This document shows, one piece after another, positions 1 through 8,343 of a stretch of 47,457 bases of DNA. The notes beneath the pieces are model-generated. The model saw only the letters and a program-made list of their open reading frames with translations. It had not been told where the DNA came from and made no database searches. Made by a program: the position numbers and the translations under genes. Within the stretch, counting starts at the first letter, position 1. Each line of letters begins with the position of its first letter. Source of the stretch: CAYPZT01 sp964415435 (GTDB taxonomy: Bacteria; Patescibacteriota; Microgenomatia; UBA1406; GWC2-37-13); NCBI GenBank assembly GCA_964415435.1, contig CAYPZT010000005.1, positions 1-47,457 of the forward strand, given 5' to 3'.

Positions 1-163
1 TCGTGGGAAGCCTTGCAATGGTTTGCGGTAAGGTCTGAAGATTTGCTATAAACTGCGGATTCACCAATGGGCTATCACCCAGAAAGATAAGACTGCTCAA
101 AAGCTTGACACTTACCAAGCTTACAATTAAGACACCTACAATGAGAATTTTTTTATTGACCAT
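1..163 (-). CDS. partial CDS (N-terminal 54 aa), exported or membrane-anchored protein
   Basis: Reading the minus strand from the ATG at 161-163, the frame stays open to the left edge, so only the N terminus is visible. It starts with Lys residues followed by a hydrophobic segment (about residues 6-28), then SPLVNPQFIANLQ. The start lies one base after the stop codon of the gene at 165-1655, so the two are probably translated together. Aligned without gaps, residues 35-40 (NPQFIA) match residues 35-40 of the glycosidase-like protein encoded at 1727-3412, preceded in both by Ser-Pro. The function of the missing remainder is unknown; by analogy it may be another exported enzyme. Confidence 0.7.
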   Translation of the reverse strand, partial: MVNKKILIVGVLIVSLVSVKLLSSLIFLGDSPLVNPQFIANLQTLPQTIARLPT

Positions 164-164
164 A

Positions 165-1655
165 TTATGGAATACCTACAATTAATGGTTTATGACAAAG
201 CCCGTTTGCTTTTGCAAACAAGATTCCTGAGACCACAGTGCCATCTAGATAAATAACTTCAACGGTGCGGTTGCTATTCACATCGATGAAAGCACACTGG
301 AAATCATTTAGTACTTTTCTTGATTCGCCCGGCTGGAGGACAAAATCTTCATTGGTAACATCTTTATATACATCTTCAACAGGCGGCAGGCCGACCTTAA
401 AGACCCTTTTGCCTACTATGACTGCCTGCACTGTCCGAGGATTGGAAGACATGTTTACTATGTGTAAATCAAAACCTTCCAGTCCAAGAGCTTTATGAAG
501 GTCTAGAGGATTTGATTGACCGCTCCAACAATCTATTGTCTGCTTTCTATCAGTAGTAAAACACGTATATACACAGTTCGTGTTGATCTGGTTGGAGGCC
601 GGACAGGAGCGTTCCACTATCCTGCCGTTTTCCTCATAGGTTGCCGGACAGTCGTACAACTGGTTCGAGTCCGCACATCGTCCGGATGGCTGTGAATTGG
701 GAAGCGCGGTCGGAATAGGGCTAGGCACACGTGTCAGAACAGTAGTTGGAGTTAATGTATTGATGAGCCGTACTATCGGCACAGTCACCGTCGGCGAAGG
801 TGTCTTGGTTGGAACTGGTGTGGCAGCTGGGTAATTTTTACAGACACATGCCTTACCCACTGCGTGGTTATTTTCACAATATTTACTTGACCCGCAACTT
901 CCGTCAGAACACTGATCGCTCCTCCACGTACCGCACTGCTGATTTACAGGCGTAGGACTTGATGCAGGAAGTCTGGGAGTCGGTGTCGGACTTTTATAGG
1001 GAGTAACCGTTGGTGTCGCACCGCATTCCGTATTCGTACTGCACTTTATGCTTGCCGCAGGAGGGTTTGACGTACTTGAGGTACACCATCCCTTATCTAT
1101 CTCTTCCTGAGTACAACCCGTCCATGCACACGTTTTGTTCACACATTTTCGGATAAACTGCGGATCTTTCTGTCCGCCCTGCACAACGGCACACGAGTTG
1201 CCACTTTGACAAGTACCATTTGGATTGTTGCATCGCTGCGGTTGCGGATTGTTGCCGCTACACTGGGAGTCATTAGCGCAACAAGCAGGATCACAGGCGC
1301 CAAACACATTTAATTTTCCTTGCTCACAGTTTGGAGTGGGGCTTGGCACCGTACAGGTAGCGGTTGTTGCACATTTGGAAACATCAATCTTGCAGTTTGC
1401 GGCCTTTTCCTGCCGCCAGTTCCCCGATCCGTCGGGCGGATAGGTACCGTTGAAGATGTCGCGTACCGCCGAGGATGCACACTCCCCAGCGCAGTACCAT
1501 TTATCCGTATCGCAGTTTACAGCCGCTGAAGTTTGCGTTGTCTGATTCTTATCGGTCCGGACGAGCGTTGAAGAAACTAAGGTGAGCGCACCTAGAACAA
1601 CTAAAGCACCAAGAGCAAGTACTGTAGCGATTTCACCACGTTTCAATATATTCAT
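165..1655 (-). CDS. membrane-anchored Cys-rich, Thr/Pro-rich surface protein
   Basis: A 496-aa protein with a short basic N terminus (MNILKRGE) and one hydrophobic segment at about residues 10-32, so it is probably an N-terminally anchored extracellular protein. Residues about 48-220 are rich in Cys (many CxxC and CC pairs), suggesting disulfide-bonded modules. Two Pro/Thr/Ser-rich linkers follow (about 213-240 and 275-318), then a second Cys cluster and a C-terminal domain (about 385-496) without a further membrane segment. I do not recognise a named family. Its architecture resembles the protein at 18194-19366. It is divergent from 1727-3412, with both promoters in the 70-base spacer, and is followed by the partial gene at 1-163. 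A structural or adhesive surface role is an inference from composition. Confidence 0.75.
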   Translation of the reverse strand: MNILKRGEIATVLALGALVVLGALTLVSSTLVRTDKNQTTQTSAAVNCDTDKWYCAGECASSAVRDIFNGTYPPDGSGNWRQEKAANCKIDVSKCATTATCTVPSPTPNCEQGKLNVFGACDPACCANDSQCSGNNPQPQRCNNPNGTCQSGNSCAVVQGGQKDPQFIRKCVNKTCAWTGCTQEEIDKGWCTSSTSNPPAASIKCSTNTECGATPTVTPYKSPTPTPRLPASSPTPVNQQCGTWRSDQCSDGSCGSSKYCENNHAVGKACVCKNYPAATPVPTKTPSPTVTVPIVRLINTLTPTTVLTRVPSPIPTALPNSQPSGRCADSNQLYDCPATYEENGRIVERSCPASNQINTNCVYTCFTTDRKQTIDCWSGQSNPLDLHKALGLEGFDLHIVNMSSNPRTVQAVIVGKRVFKVGLPPVEDVYKDVTNEDFVLQPGESRKVLNDFQCAFIDVNSNRTVEVIYLDGTVVSGILFAKANGLCHKPLIVGIP

Positions 1656-1726
1656 TGTTTATATACAAACTATAATCTATATACGGCGCTTATTCAATAC
1701 GCGAGTCGTGCTATAGTTATACATAG

Positions 1727-3412
1727 ATGAAAATTTTTTACGGGAAAATATTGGGGGTTCTTGTGGCGACTTTTTTCATAACACAGTTTTTAAGCCGTAC
1801 CCTTTTTTTAAATGCCTCGCCTCGTATCAACCCACAATTTATCGCACAACTCCCCTCGAATGTAGGTAGTTTTTTAGCGGCTCCTTTTGAAGCTCTTCAA
1901 AGCACTGAGCTCACCGGAAACGGAAGTATTATGCAGTCGGGGGCGATACTTTTCTCCTGGTACTACTGTCCTCCTGACGGTCGAACCTGCATACCCGACC
2001 GGTGGAAGTATCACCCGCCCGGGACTTCGACACCCTACCCTAATGGACAGTACTATCGGCCAGGTGACAGTAGCTGGTGGGATGTTGAGGCTTCAGATAT
2101 GACCTGTTCGGGGCTTGATATCGCTTTTGTGTACATGTGGGAAAGTCCTTATATCGGCAACGTTTCCAAGTTTGTCACATCCATACAAAAAATAAATTCA
2201 CCCCTCAAAATTGCCGAATATTGGGACGCCAGCTATGCAGGGACGGGAGATTTAGGGAACACTGAAAATGCAGTACTTCATTATCAAAAATTTGTTAAGC
2301 CCTTCTACGAGGCTGTTCCGAAGGATATGTGGGCGACACAAAACGGCAGACCTATTCTTGCTGTGTACCGATACGGGACAGATAAATTTACAGGTTCCGA
2401 AAAATCAGCAGACTTTTTTAAAACCATAAAGACACAGTTCAGGAATGACTTTGGTGTAGAGCCATTTCTCGTGCTGGGTCATGTCTGGTTTTGGAACCAA
2501 ACCGCAGCTCCTCAGCTTGAAGAAGTGGCGGACGGTAAGAATGAGGCGTTTCCATCGGCTACCTGTGCGGGAGGAAATGCAAAGATCAATACGCTCAATG
2601 GATATACCACCTCTACAATCGCTCCGGGAGCATGGGATGATAACAACCAAGGAGGCTGCCATCTCGAACGCAACGACGACGCAGTTTTCAAATTGGGATT
2701 CAGCCAAGTGCCTGACAACAACAATCTTCTTATGATTGAGTCATGGAACGAACTCGGGGAAGGCTCCGGAATGGAAAGAGCGATAGACTACCCGAAAAAT
2801 GGTGGCGGCGTCTTGCCGGAAACATTTTACATGGATACTCTAAGAGGTCTTCTTGGGAAGGAAGCCCGCGGTGCTTGTAAAAGTATTGCTCAAATTGTTG
2901 GCGGTAATGGAAGTAACCCAACAGTTCCTCCTACTCAACCGTCTCAAAATCCAAACCCTACTGCCCCACCCAATAATCCCAATCCAACAGTTCCTCCTAA
3001 TAATCCACAGCCAACGACTCCGCCACAAACCACTCAGGTTGGCACAGTTAAAATAGTAGTACATAAAGACACGGCGGATGGGCCGATATGGGACGAGGGC
3101 AATAAAGTGGTTCAGGTTTATCTCGAAGGACCGACCGCTCGCGGAAGATTTGGTGAGTCCCTAAACGTATTTGGATCAGACAGAACAAACTGCACATCAG
3201 GAGGCGGATTTCCGTATACATGTACTGTTGGAACTGCGGAATGGAAAGGTGCGGACGGTGTTTCGGGTACAAGTGCTGGAAGTTATACTGTCTCGATCTT
3301 CAATACACCTGCCGGATGGGAAGCCGCTGAAGAATTTTCCTCGTCTACGGGAGATTTAGCCGTTGGACAAGTACTTACTCTTGACCTCGTTGTCACAAAA
3401 AGCCAAAACTAA
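1727..3412 (+). CDS. secreted TIM-barrel glycosidase-like protein (GH99/GH71/DUF5010-like)
   Basis: A 561-aa exported protein. Residues about 5-24 form a signal or anchor segment and NPQFIA follows at 35-40. The catalytic-type domain spans about 80-385 and contains SWNELGEG at about 335, which matches the SWNEWGEG-type signature of GH99, GH71, WbsX and DUF5010 barrel proteins. A Pro/Asn/Thr linker (about 396-438) leads to a C-terminal beta-rich domain of about 120 residues that may bind cell wall or carbohydrate. In those families the enzymes act on mannans or alpha-glucans; the substrate here cannot be told. The start follows -10-like sequence (TATAGT at 1712-1717) with no ribosome binding site. 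It is transcribed divergently from the Cys-rich gene. Family assignment is from the motif only. Confidence 0.6.
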   Translation: MKIFYGKILGVLVATFFITQFLSRTLFLNASPRINPQFIAQLPSNVGSFLAAPFEALQSTELTGNGSIMQSGAILFSWYYCPPDGRTCIPDRWKYHPPGTSTPYPNGQYYRPGDSSWWDVEASDMTCSGLDIAFVYMWESPYIGNVSKFVTSIQKINSPLKIAEYWDASYAGTGDLGNTENAVLHYQKFVKPFYEAVPKDMWATQNGRPILAVYRYGTDKFTGSEKSADFFKTIKTQFRNDFGVEPFLVLGHVWFWNQTAAPQLEEVADGKNEAFPSATCAGGNAKINTLNGYTTSTIAPGAWDDNNQGGCHLERNDDAVFKLGFSQVPDNNNLLMIESWNELGEGSGMERAIDYPKNGGGVLPETFYMDTLRGLLGKEARGACKSIAQIVGGNGSNPTVPPTQPSQNPNPTAPPNNPNPTVPPNNPQPTTPPQTTQVGTVKIVVHKDTADGPIWDEGNKVVQVYLEGPTARGRFGESLNVFGSDRTNCTSGGGFPYTCTVGTAEWKGADGVSGTSAGSYTVSIFNTPAGWEAAEEFSSSTGDLAVGQVLTLDLVVTKSQN

Positions 3413-3432
3413 TTTTTCATCACTTGCATCTG

Positions 3433-3461
3433 TTGACACGTTATTTTAAATATTCTATAAT
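3433..3461 (+). promoter_or_regulatory. consensus sigma-70-type promoter, leaderless start of HTH gene
   Basis: TTGACA at 3433-3438 and TATAAT at 3456-3461 are separated by exactly 17 bases, a perfect consensus. The ATG at 3468 begins 6 bases after the -10 box, so transcription should begin at or next to the start codon. Confidence 0.85.
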
Positions 3462-3467
3462 GCAACT

Positions 3468-3692
3468 ATGTCTCTCAAAAGCAAACCGCATGATAAGGTA
3501 ACACTTCAGGACTTACCAGATCTCCTGACCATTCGCGAAGTTGCAGAACTTTTACGTGTTTCTCCCCTTACTATAAAACGATGGGGTAAAAAAGGGAAGC
3601 TTCCAGCAATCCGCATCAATTCACGCGGAGACAGACGATATAAAAAAGAAGTGGTACTTCGTCTCTTGGGTGTCGAAAGCGAAAACGCCTGA
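3468..3692 (+). CDS. small MerR/excisionase-type helix-turn-helix DNA-binding protein
   Basis: A 74-aa basic protein. Residues about 18-65 contain the pattern LLTIREVAELLRVSPLTIKR followed by GKLPAIRINSRGDRRYKKE, which is the usual layout of the MerR-like or excisionase-type winged HTH (DNA-binding domain family HTH_17). There is no effector domain. It is driven by the strongest promoter in the window and ends 3 bases before the end of the convergent gene at 3696. It could be a stand-alone regulator or, less likely, a leftover excisionase; no integrase is nearby. Confidence 0.8.
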   Translation: MSLKSKPHDKVTLQDLPDLLTIREVAELLRVSPLTIKRWGKKGKLPAIRINSRGDRRYKKEVVLRLLGVESENA

Positions 3693-3695
3693 AAC

Positions 3696-4361
3696 TTATT
3701 CGCCTCTAATTCCTTTAAACACACCAAACCCAAGCATAGTCCCTAAAATAAGCATTATCGTCTTGAATAGTCCTCGAATCCCAATTCTATGCGCTTTCTT
3801 TTCCAGGATATCCTGATCGGGCATTCGATTCTCAACCTGAGCGGCTTCAAACTCTTGTTGCATATCCTGAATCATGTCTCTCACTTCTTCCTGAGGAACT
3901 CCCGGATCGGCGTGAGTGGCAAGAGTCTGGTAAATCATTTCAGGAGTAATGGTACCGTTCGAAAAACCCTCCTGCAACACCTTGTAAGACATCTTGAACC
4001 CGTCCCGTTCCGCTGGAGGAAGTTGAGCTTGCACTACCGGTTCCAGGTCACCGAGGAATCTCATAGCCCGTTCGGCAAACTCCTTTTTGTCCGTTATACC
4101 GTTTAATCTTTCCGCTTCTTCTTGAAGAACAGGAGGAAGCTGGGCGACTTCTATCCCCTTTTTCTGAAGATACTCGGCAACGCGCGATATCCCTATCTGA
4201 GGAGACTGGAGATTTTCAGAAAGCGGAGTTGTATTCGGTGGTATATTCGCCCGATTCAACTGATCCAGTAGAGCACGAAGTTCAGTTGCATGATCCACCG
4301 GTTCAGCGGCAGTCTTTATAGGAGCCTGTATTGGTTTGAACTCTCCGGAAGATTCAGTCAT
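3696..4361 (-). CDS. unknown tail-anchored protein
   Basis: A 221-aa protein with a hydrophilic, Glu/Gln-rich body and a single hydrophobic stretch at the C terminus (about residues 198-216) followed by a few charged residues. It therefore looks tail-anchored with most of the protein in the cytoplasm. No family recognised. It is the last gene of an operon-like group 6555-4385-3696 on the minus strand. It also has its own -10-like box (TACAAT, 4368-4373 read on the minus strand) 6 bases before the ATG. The neighbouring 614-aa protein is also tail-anchored, so the two may form a membrane complex (inference). Confidence 0.7.
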   Translation of the reverse strand: MTESSGEFKPIQAPIKTAAEPVDHATELRALLDQLNRANIPPNTTPLSENLQSPQIGISRVAEYLQKKGIEVAQLPPVLQEEAERLNGITDKKEFAERAMRFLGDLEPVVQAQLPPAERDGFKMSYKVLQEGFSNGTITPEMIYQTLATHADPGVPQEEVRDMIQDMQQEFEAAQVENRMPDQDILEKKAHRIGIRGLFKTIMLILGTMLGFGVFKGIRGE

Positions 4362-4367
4362 TGGTTA

Positions 4368-4373
4368 ATTGTA
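4368..4373 (-). promoter_or_regulatory. -10 box for leaderless transcript of 3696-4361
   Basis: The minus strand reads TACAAT here, ending 6 bases before the ATG at 4361. No clear -35 box was seen. Confidence 0.5.
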
Positions 4374-4384
4374 TGTTTCTGGGG

Positions 4385-6229
4385 TTAGCCGCCTCCGGCC
4401 TTAAAAAGGCCAAGCATAATTAGGAGAGCTATTATTGCCCCTGCCCACATGAATGCAGGAAATTTAGCTCCTTCTTTCTTTCCTTTAACAAGTTTGTCAA
4501 ATTCCACAAGCTGTTCCTTTTGTGCCGTGTTTAACTTAAGACTTCCTTCAACCTTTGCCCGGGCATCTGCCAAAAGCTTCTGGCCCTCCTCAGTAGATGT
4601 TAATGAATTAACAAGTTCTTGGTCAAGTCTTCCACCGGACAAAAAGTAGTCAGCAATAGCTTCTTTCGTGAATGCATCGCTTGCGGTTTTTCTGAATTCT
4701 TTATCGGTCATTTTGGCTCTAAGGGCCGTTATTTCATTGAGATTAAGCCCCGTCGCTGTCAATTCANNNNNNNNNNTGGTCATAGAATCAATATTCGCTG
4801 CAATATTTTCAAGACCACCCGGTTTGAATACATCAACGAACGATTTAAGCGCTCTACCCTTATCAGGCGTCTTGATCGTAATACCCTTTACTTTCTTATC
4901 TTTTTTCCATTTATTAGATAACTTTTCAAGTGCAGACTGAGCTAAAGCATTTTTATCGGATGCATCTTTTTCTAAAGACTTTTTTCTTTCTTCTTTCCAC
5001 ACCTGCTTCATACCCTCGAAAGCTCCGTTAATATATGCTTCTGTCGCATCTTGCGCTATATGTGAACTGTCACGAGCGAACTTCAGCATTTCCGTGTTTA
5101 ACTCATCTTTAGCATCCGCCAGTTCTGCTTCTTTGACTTTTATATCAGCCTCTACTTCTGCTTTCTGGGTTGCTGAAATATTATTTTTCTGCTTTTGTTG
5201 GAGTTCGGTAAGTTCCTGTTGAGCCTGCTCCAAAGCTTGCTTGACTGGAAAAACAACAACCTGAAGTGCAGCGATTTCTTTCGTCAATGTTCCATATCTT
5301 TTTACTTCAGAATCTCTGAATATATAACTCTTATAGTTTGGATCTGACTCAATTTTGGCTACTTGTCCTAATATACTTGCTCTATCAGCGGCATAAGTCG
5401 CAGATGCAGGATTGAGAGCGGCCAAGTCAACTCTTAACTGATTTACATCTGCTAAAAGTGGGTCAACTATAGGGCGTAGCCTATTCATATCTTGCTTATA
5501 ACGCACCTGCACTTTGGAAAGTTCTTGATATTCCTCTGACTTACTTTCAAGTTCTAGTACCTGAGGATGTATCGTGGCAATATTTGATTCTGCCTTTGCA
5601 ACAGCTGATTTTTTTGCTGCAAGCTCGGCTGGCGTGACCTGGTCTTTAAGCTTAGCGTTTAACTTTGCTAATTCAACCTGAATCTGTTTTACAGCATCCT
5701 CTTTCGTCAGTTTTTTGGATGGATCAAAGACCTCTATATATATCTGCCTCACTGTATCTTTATAAGCTGCATCATTTAAGATTGACTGTGCCATTGCGTT
5801 GGCATCGGCGCCAGCTGAAATAGCATCCGCGAACGCGGGCGAACTCGTCTTGAGATAATTTGCGATAGTCGTCCTCAACTGAGGAGAAATCGTGTTATTT
5901 TCAACATAATCTCTTACCGCTTTTGCCATTTGTTCGCTTTGAGTAATTCTGGCTATTTCCTGCGCATTAGTAGGCGCTATCTTACGCTCATGAGCATCTC
6001 TTTCCGTGCTCAGCTTTTCTTGGAGGGCTTTTGTTATGTCATCATTCGTATAGGGAAGGAGATCTCCTTTTATGATCCTGAGCGCAGTCTCGCTGTTGCC
6101 CTGCACATGTTGATTAATAGCGGCTTGAATCTCCGGCTGAATAGGCCCAACAATGCTGGCCCTGTCAAATCTTGCTTGCGCCATTTCAGCAGCCGATGCT
6201 CTTGTTATTTGTGGTTCTCCTGTTGACAT
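4385..6229 (-). CDS. long coiled-coil, tail-anchored protein of unknown function (spans assembly gap)
   Basis: About 614 aa as assembled, interrupted by a 10-N gap at 4767-4776. The frame is open on both sides and the residues on each side look protein-like, so this is one gene with a few unknown residues; the real gap length is not known. The body is rich in Ala, Glu, Lys and Gln with heptad-like stretches (about residues 170-260 and 300-400), suggesting long coiled coils. The C terminus has one membrane segment (about 592-610) ending in AGGG. No family recognised. It begins 5 bases after the stop of the upstream gene (6235), consistent with one operon. A scaffold or cell-envelope role is conceivable but unproven. 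Confidence 0.75.
   Translation of the reverse strand: MSTGEPQITRASAAEMAQARFDRASIVGPIQPEIQAAINQHVQGNSETALRIIKGDLLPYTNDDITKALQEKLSTERDAHERKIAPTNAQEIARITQSEQMAKAVRDYVENNTISPQLRTTIANYLKTSSPAFADAISAGADANAMAQSILNDAAYKDTVRQIYIEVFDPSKKLTKEDAVKQIQVELAKLNAKLKDQVTPAELAAKKSAVAKAESNIATIHPQVLELESKSEEYQELSKVQVRYKQDMNRLRPIVDPLLADVNQLRVDLAALNPASATYAADRASILGQVAKIESDPNYKSYIFRDSEVKRYGTLTKEIAALQVVVFPVKQALEQAQQELTELQQKQKNNISATQKAEVEADIKVKEAELADAKDELNTEMLKFARDSSHIAQDATEAYINGAFEGMKQVWKEERKKSLEKDASDKNALAQSALEKLSNKWKKDKKVKGITIKTPDKGRALKSFVDVFKPGGLENIAANIDSMTXXXXELTATGLNLNEITALRAKMTDKEFRKTASDAFTKEAIADYFLSGGRLDQELVNSLTSTEEGQKLLADARAKVEGSLKLNTAQKEQLVEFDKLVKGKKEGAKFPAFMWAGAIIALLIMLGLFKAGGG
4767..4776. other. assembly gap (10 N)
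   Basis: A run of ten N inside the coiled-coil gene. Ten is probably a placeholder, so the protein sequence and length near here are uncertain. Confidence 0.99.
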
Positions 6230-6234
6230 ATTGT

Positions 6235-6555
6235 TTATGAAATTTTACCTAAATCTGCTAGCTGTTTTTTAATAGCATCAAGCTTTTGTTTATCTTCTTC
6301 TGTATGCGAAGTGCTTATTGTTTGCATTTTAACTAACGGTTCAAAAATCTTCCAATTTTTACCCCACTCTACCATAAACTTATAAAGTGAATCTTTATCG
6401 CGAACTGCCTTAAATCCTAAAAGAAGTGCGCTTGCAATTTCCTTACTTCTCTCCTGGGTTATCTCCTCATTTTGGATTGCATCTAGTAACACCTTTGTAA
6501 AATCCGTAATCGTTTTTCTTTTCATCTGTTCAAAATCTTCACCCATAGGATTCAT
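6235..6555 (-). CDS. small hypothetical protein
   Basis: A small, mostly alpha-helical, charged protein of 106 aa from the ATG at 6553-6555 (MNPMGEDFEQMKRK). The frame is open for 8 more codons upstream, but those would lie upstream of the likely transcription start: the minus strand has TATATT at 6563-6568, 7 bases before this ATG. No membrane segment and no family recognised. It is first in the operon with the two tail-anchored proteins downstream, so a shared role is likely. Confidence 0.65.
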   Translation of the reverse strand: MNPMGEDFEQMKRKTITDFTKVLLDAIQNEEITQERSKEIASALLLGFKAVRDKDSLYKFMVEWGKNWKIFEPLVKMQTISTSHTEEDKQKLDAIKKQLADLGKIS

Positions 6556-6562
6556 ATCCTTT

Positions 6563-6592
6563 AATATAGCAGTAAACAAAAAAAGAAATCAA
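6563..6592 (-). promoter_or_regulatory. promoter of the 6555-3696 operon
   Basis: On the minus strand TTGATT (6587-6592) and TATATT (6563-6568) are 18 bases apart, and TATATT ends 7 bases before the ATG at 6555. It is back to back with the promoter of the zinc-ribbon gene. Confidence 0.6.
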
Positions 6593-6619
6593 GAGATCGT
6601 GCTCAACCACCGGTTCGTG

Positions 6620-6625
6620 TATACT
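6620..6625 (+). promoter_or_regulatory. -10 box for leaderless zinc-ribbon gene
   Basis: TATACT lies 6 bases before the ATG at 6632. Its position supports the ATG at 6632 rather than the GTG at 6599, which would lie upstream of the transcript. Confidence 0.6.
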
Positions 6626-6631
6626 CTTCTT

Positions 6632-7378
6632 ATGAAGTGCCCCAACTGCGGCAACCGGTTGACGGAGGAAACATACGACAGACAGGAGGTCTTGCACTGC
6701 GACCGCTGTGGAATAAGTTTTTTTGAGGAAAACGGCATTAATCGCATCACCCTCTCCTCAGCTCAGGAGCTTGCCACCGAGATATCAGAACCGATCGTCC
6801 TTGGCAACGAAAAATTCTGCCCTAAGGATAAAGCAAAACTTCAGCCATATCACGCAGAGTCGGTACCGGAGCATGTGACCCTCCTTGGCTGCCCTTTGTG
6901 TTTCGGCATACTCGCCTTTCCTGACGATTTGGTTGAGTTTAAAAAGGCTCAGGATGCAAAAATCAATTTCTATAAAGTATGGAGGCAGCCCCTCTCCTCA
7001 ATCTCATCTGTTCTCGTCGTATCACTCGTTCTTATGGTATCGATCTCTACACTTGTTGGAATGACCTACTTTGTCGGAAGATCTTCCGTACCGACAAACG
7101 CCTCGGATGTGGTAAAAAATGTTCTTGTCACGACTTCAGGACGCTACACCCTCATCTCATTTAAGACGAACGGTGCATTTAAGTCGGAACTGTTTTTGGA
7201 AGAAATAGGAGCGGGAAAAGGTACACTGCTGCAGGTATCCACGACTCCCAAAGAGATCCATACTTTAACCACAACCGAAATAAATCCAAAGCACACCTAT
7301 AGATATGAAATCATATTGACCGATCAAAACGGAAGAAGTATAGTAACTGAAAAGAAAGAACTAATCCTGCAAAAATAA
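6632..7378 (+). CDS. zinc-ribbon protein with one membrane segment and an extracytoplasmic beta domain
   Basis: From the ATG at 6632 the protein has 248 aa. It opens with MKCPNCGNRL and a second CDRC pair, then later CPKD and CPLC, so two zinc-binding Cys clusters sit in the first 95 residues. One membrane segment follows (about 115-138). The last 100 residues look like a beta-sandwich, possibly fibronectin type III-like, ending in alternating hydrophobic strands. The layout is a cytoplasmic metal-binding part joined to an external domain. No specific function recognised. Its stop is 5 bases from the stop of the convergent galT-like gene. Confidence 0.7.
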   Translation: MKCPNCGNRLTEETYDRQEVLHCDRCGISFFEENGINRITLSSAQELATEISEPIVLGNEKFCPKDKAKLQPYHAESVPEHVTLLGCPLCFGILAFPDDLVEFKKAQDAKINFYKVWRQPLSSISSVLVVSLVLMVSISTLVGMTYFVGRSSVPTNASDVVKNVLVTTSGRYTLISFKTNGAFKSELFLEEIGAGKGTLLQVSTTPKEIHTLTTTEINPKHTYRYEIILTDQNGRSIVTEKKELILQK

Positions 7379-7383
7379 GTAAC

Positions 7384-8253
7384 TTAGTACTTCTTCAGTT
7401 TGCTGAGCACCTTCAGCATCTCCGTATCTGCGCCGCGAAGTTCGAGTGCTGCCTGCACAGGATCTACTATATTGACGGAAAGTCCAGTACCGAGTTCAAA
7501 TCCGGCACGGTGCACAAACCGCGGAATGATGCGTATGTACCAGCTTTCCTTTGGATAAATATAATAGTTGTAACCGAATGCCAAATTACTAAGCTGATTT
7601 TCCTTATATATTTTCTGTAACTGTTTTAGGGTTTTTTGCAGAATACGAATCAGGTCATCTATCTCTTCATCAGTAATATCCCCAAAGACCGTGTTTTCCT
7701 TTTTAGGAGCAATCCAAGCCTCATATGGCCATTGTGAAAAGTCAGGACAGTACACGTTAAAAAACGTATTATTTTCAACGACATTGTTAAGAGGTTCGCG
7801 TGAAAGTGTGTCAAAATTTATCTGAGTTGGAATCACTACGAGCTGTGAATGCGGATGTTCTATGCTGGCTCCTGCATGCTCACCCTGGTTACAGAATATA
7901 AGTACCTGTCCCTGCTTTTTATGAAAGTTGAACCGTTCTCTGTATGCCCTAAAAACAAGTGCCGCGGAAGCAGGGGTGAGATTGGCTATGTCTTTTTCTT
8001 CGTCAGGCGAATGGATAATAACTTCATGAATATCAGCAATCGGATACTTATTCTTTATTACACGCACTTTCCAGGTAGGAGTATTCATTTCTCCAGGGCC
8101 GATCCTATAAACCTCCTCAGGAGCCAAAGATTCATTACCAGGACAGAAGACACATTTTTTTTTGTGGCCGTTATGATCGTCAGGACGCTTTACTCGTTGA
8201 GCAGATATAATGACCCATCTTTTCGAGGAGATATCAGGGACAAATTTGGACAT
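7384..8253 (-). CDS. galT: galactose-1-phosphate uridylyltransferase-like protein (HIT superfamily)
   Basis: A 289-aa cytoplasmic enzyme of the GalT branch of the HIT fold. Cys34 and Cys37 (CVFC) are in the place of the zinc site, and HPHSQ at 133-137 supplies the catalytic His-x-His-x-Gln that forms the nucleotidyl-His intermediate. The GalT reaction exchanges UMP between UDP-glucose and galactose-1-phosphate. Short versions of about 290-330 aa also include ADP-glucose or sugar-1-phosphate adenylyltransferases, so the nucleotide is uncertain. No galK or galE is visible nearby; the next genes downstream on the plus strand are pth and the trehalose-like module. The start has TATACT 6 bases upstream. 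Confidence 0.85.
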   Translation of the reverse strand: MSKFVPDISSKRWVIISAQRVKRPDDHNGHKKKCVFCPGNESLAPEEVYRIGPGEMNTPTWKVRVIKNKYPIADIHEVIIHSPDEEKDIANLTPASAALVFRAYRERFNFHKKQGQVLIFCNQGEHAGASIEHPHSQLVVIPTQINFDTLSREPLNNVVENNTFFNVYCPDFSQWPYEAWIAPKKENTVFGDITDEEIDDLIRILQKTLKQLQKIYKENQLSNLAFGYNYYIYPKESWYIRIIPRFVHRAGFELGTGLSVNIVDPVQAALELRGADTEMLKVLSKLKKY

Positions 8254-8259
8254 AGATTG

Positions 8260-8265
8260 AGTATA
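8260..8265 (-). promoter_or_regulatory. -10 box for leaderless galT-like gene
   Basis: The minus strand reads TATACT, ending 6 bases before the ATG at 8253. Confidence 0.55.
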
Positions 8266-8293
8266 AAGAAATAATTTGAAATTTAAAATTAGA

Positions 8294-8331
8294 AATTTGA
8301 ATTCAAATTAAAAATTACAAATTTCAAATTG
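8294..8331. repeat. AT-rich inverted and dispersed repeat between galT-like gene and pth
   Basis: AATTTGAATTCAAATT at 8294-8309 is a perfect 16-base palindrome. AAATTACAAATTTC at 8312-8325 recurs inverted at 40231-40244, and AAATTTCAAATTG at 8319-8331 recurs directly at 40271-40283 upstream of mreB. Both copies lie in divergent intergenic regions. Confidence 0.6.
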
Positions 8332-8337
8332 TATAAT
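8332..8337 (+). promoter_or_regulatory. -10 box for leaderless pth
   Basis: TATAAT ends 6 bases before the ATG at 8344. This favours 8344 over the in-frame ATG at 8329, which precedes the box. Confidence 0.65.
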
Positions 8338-8343
8338 GTAGCC

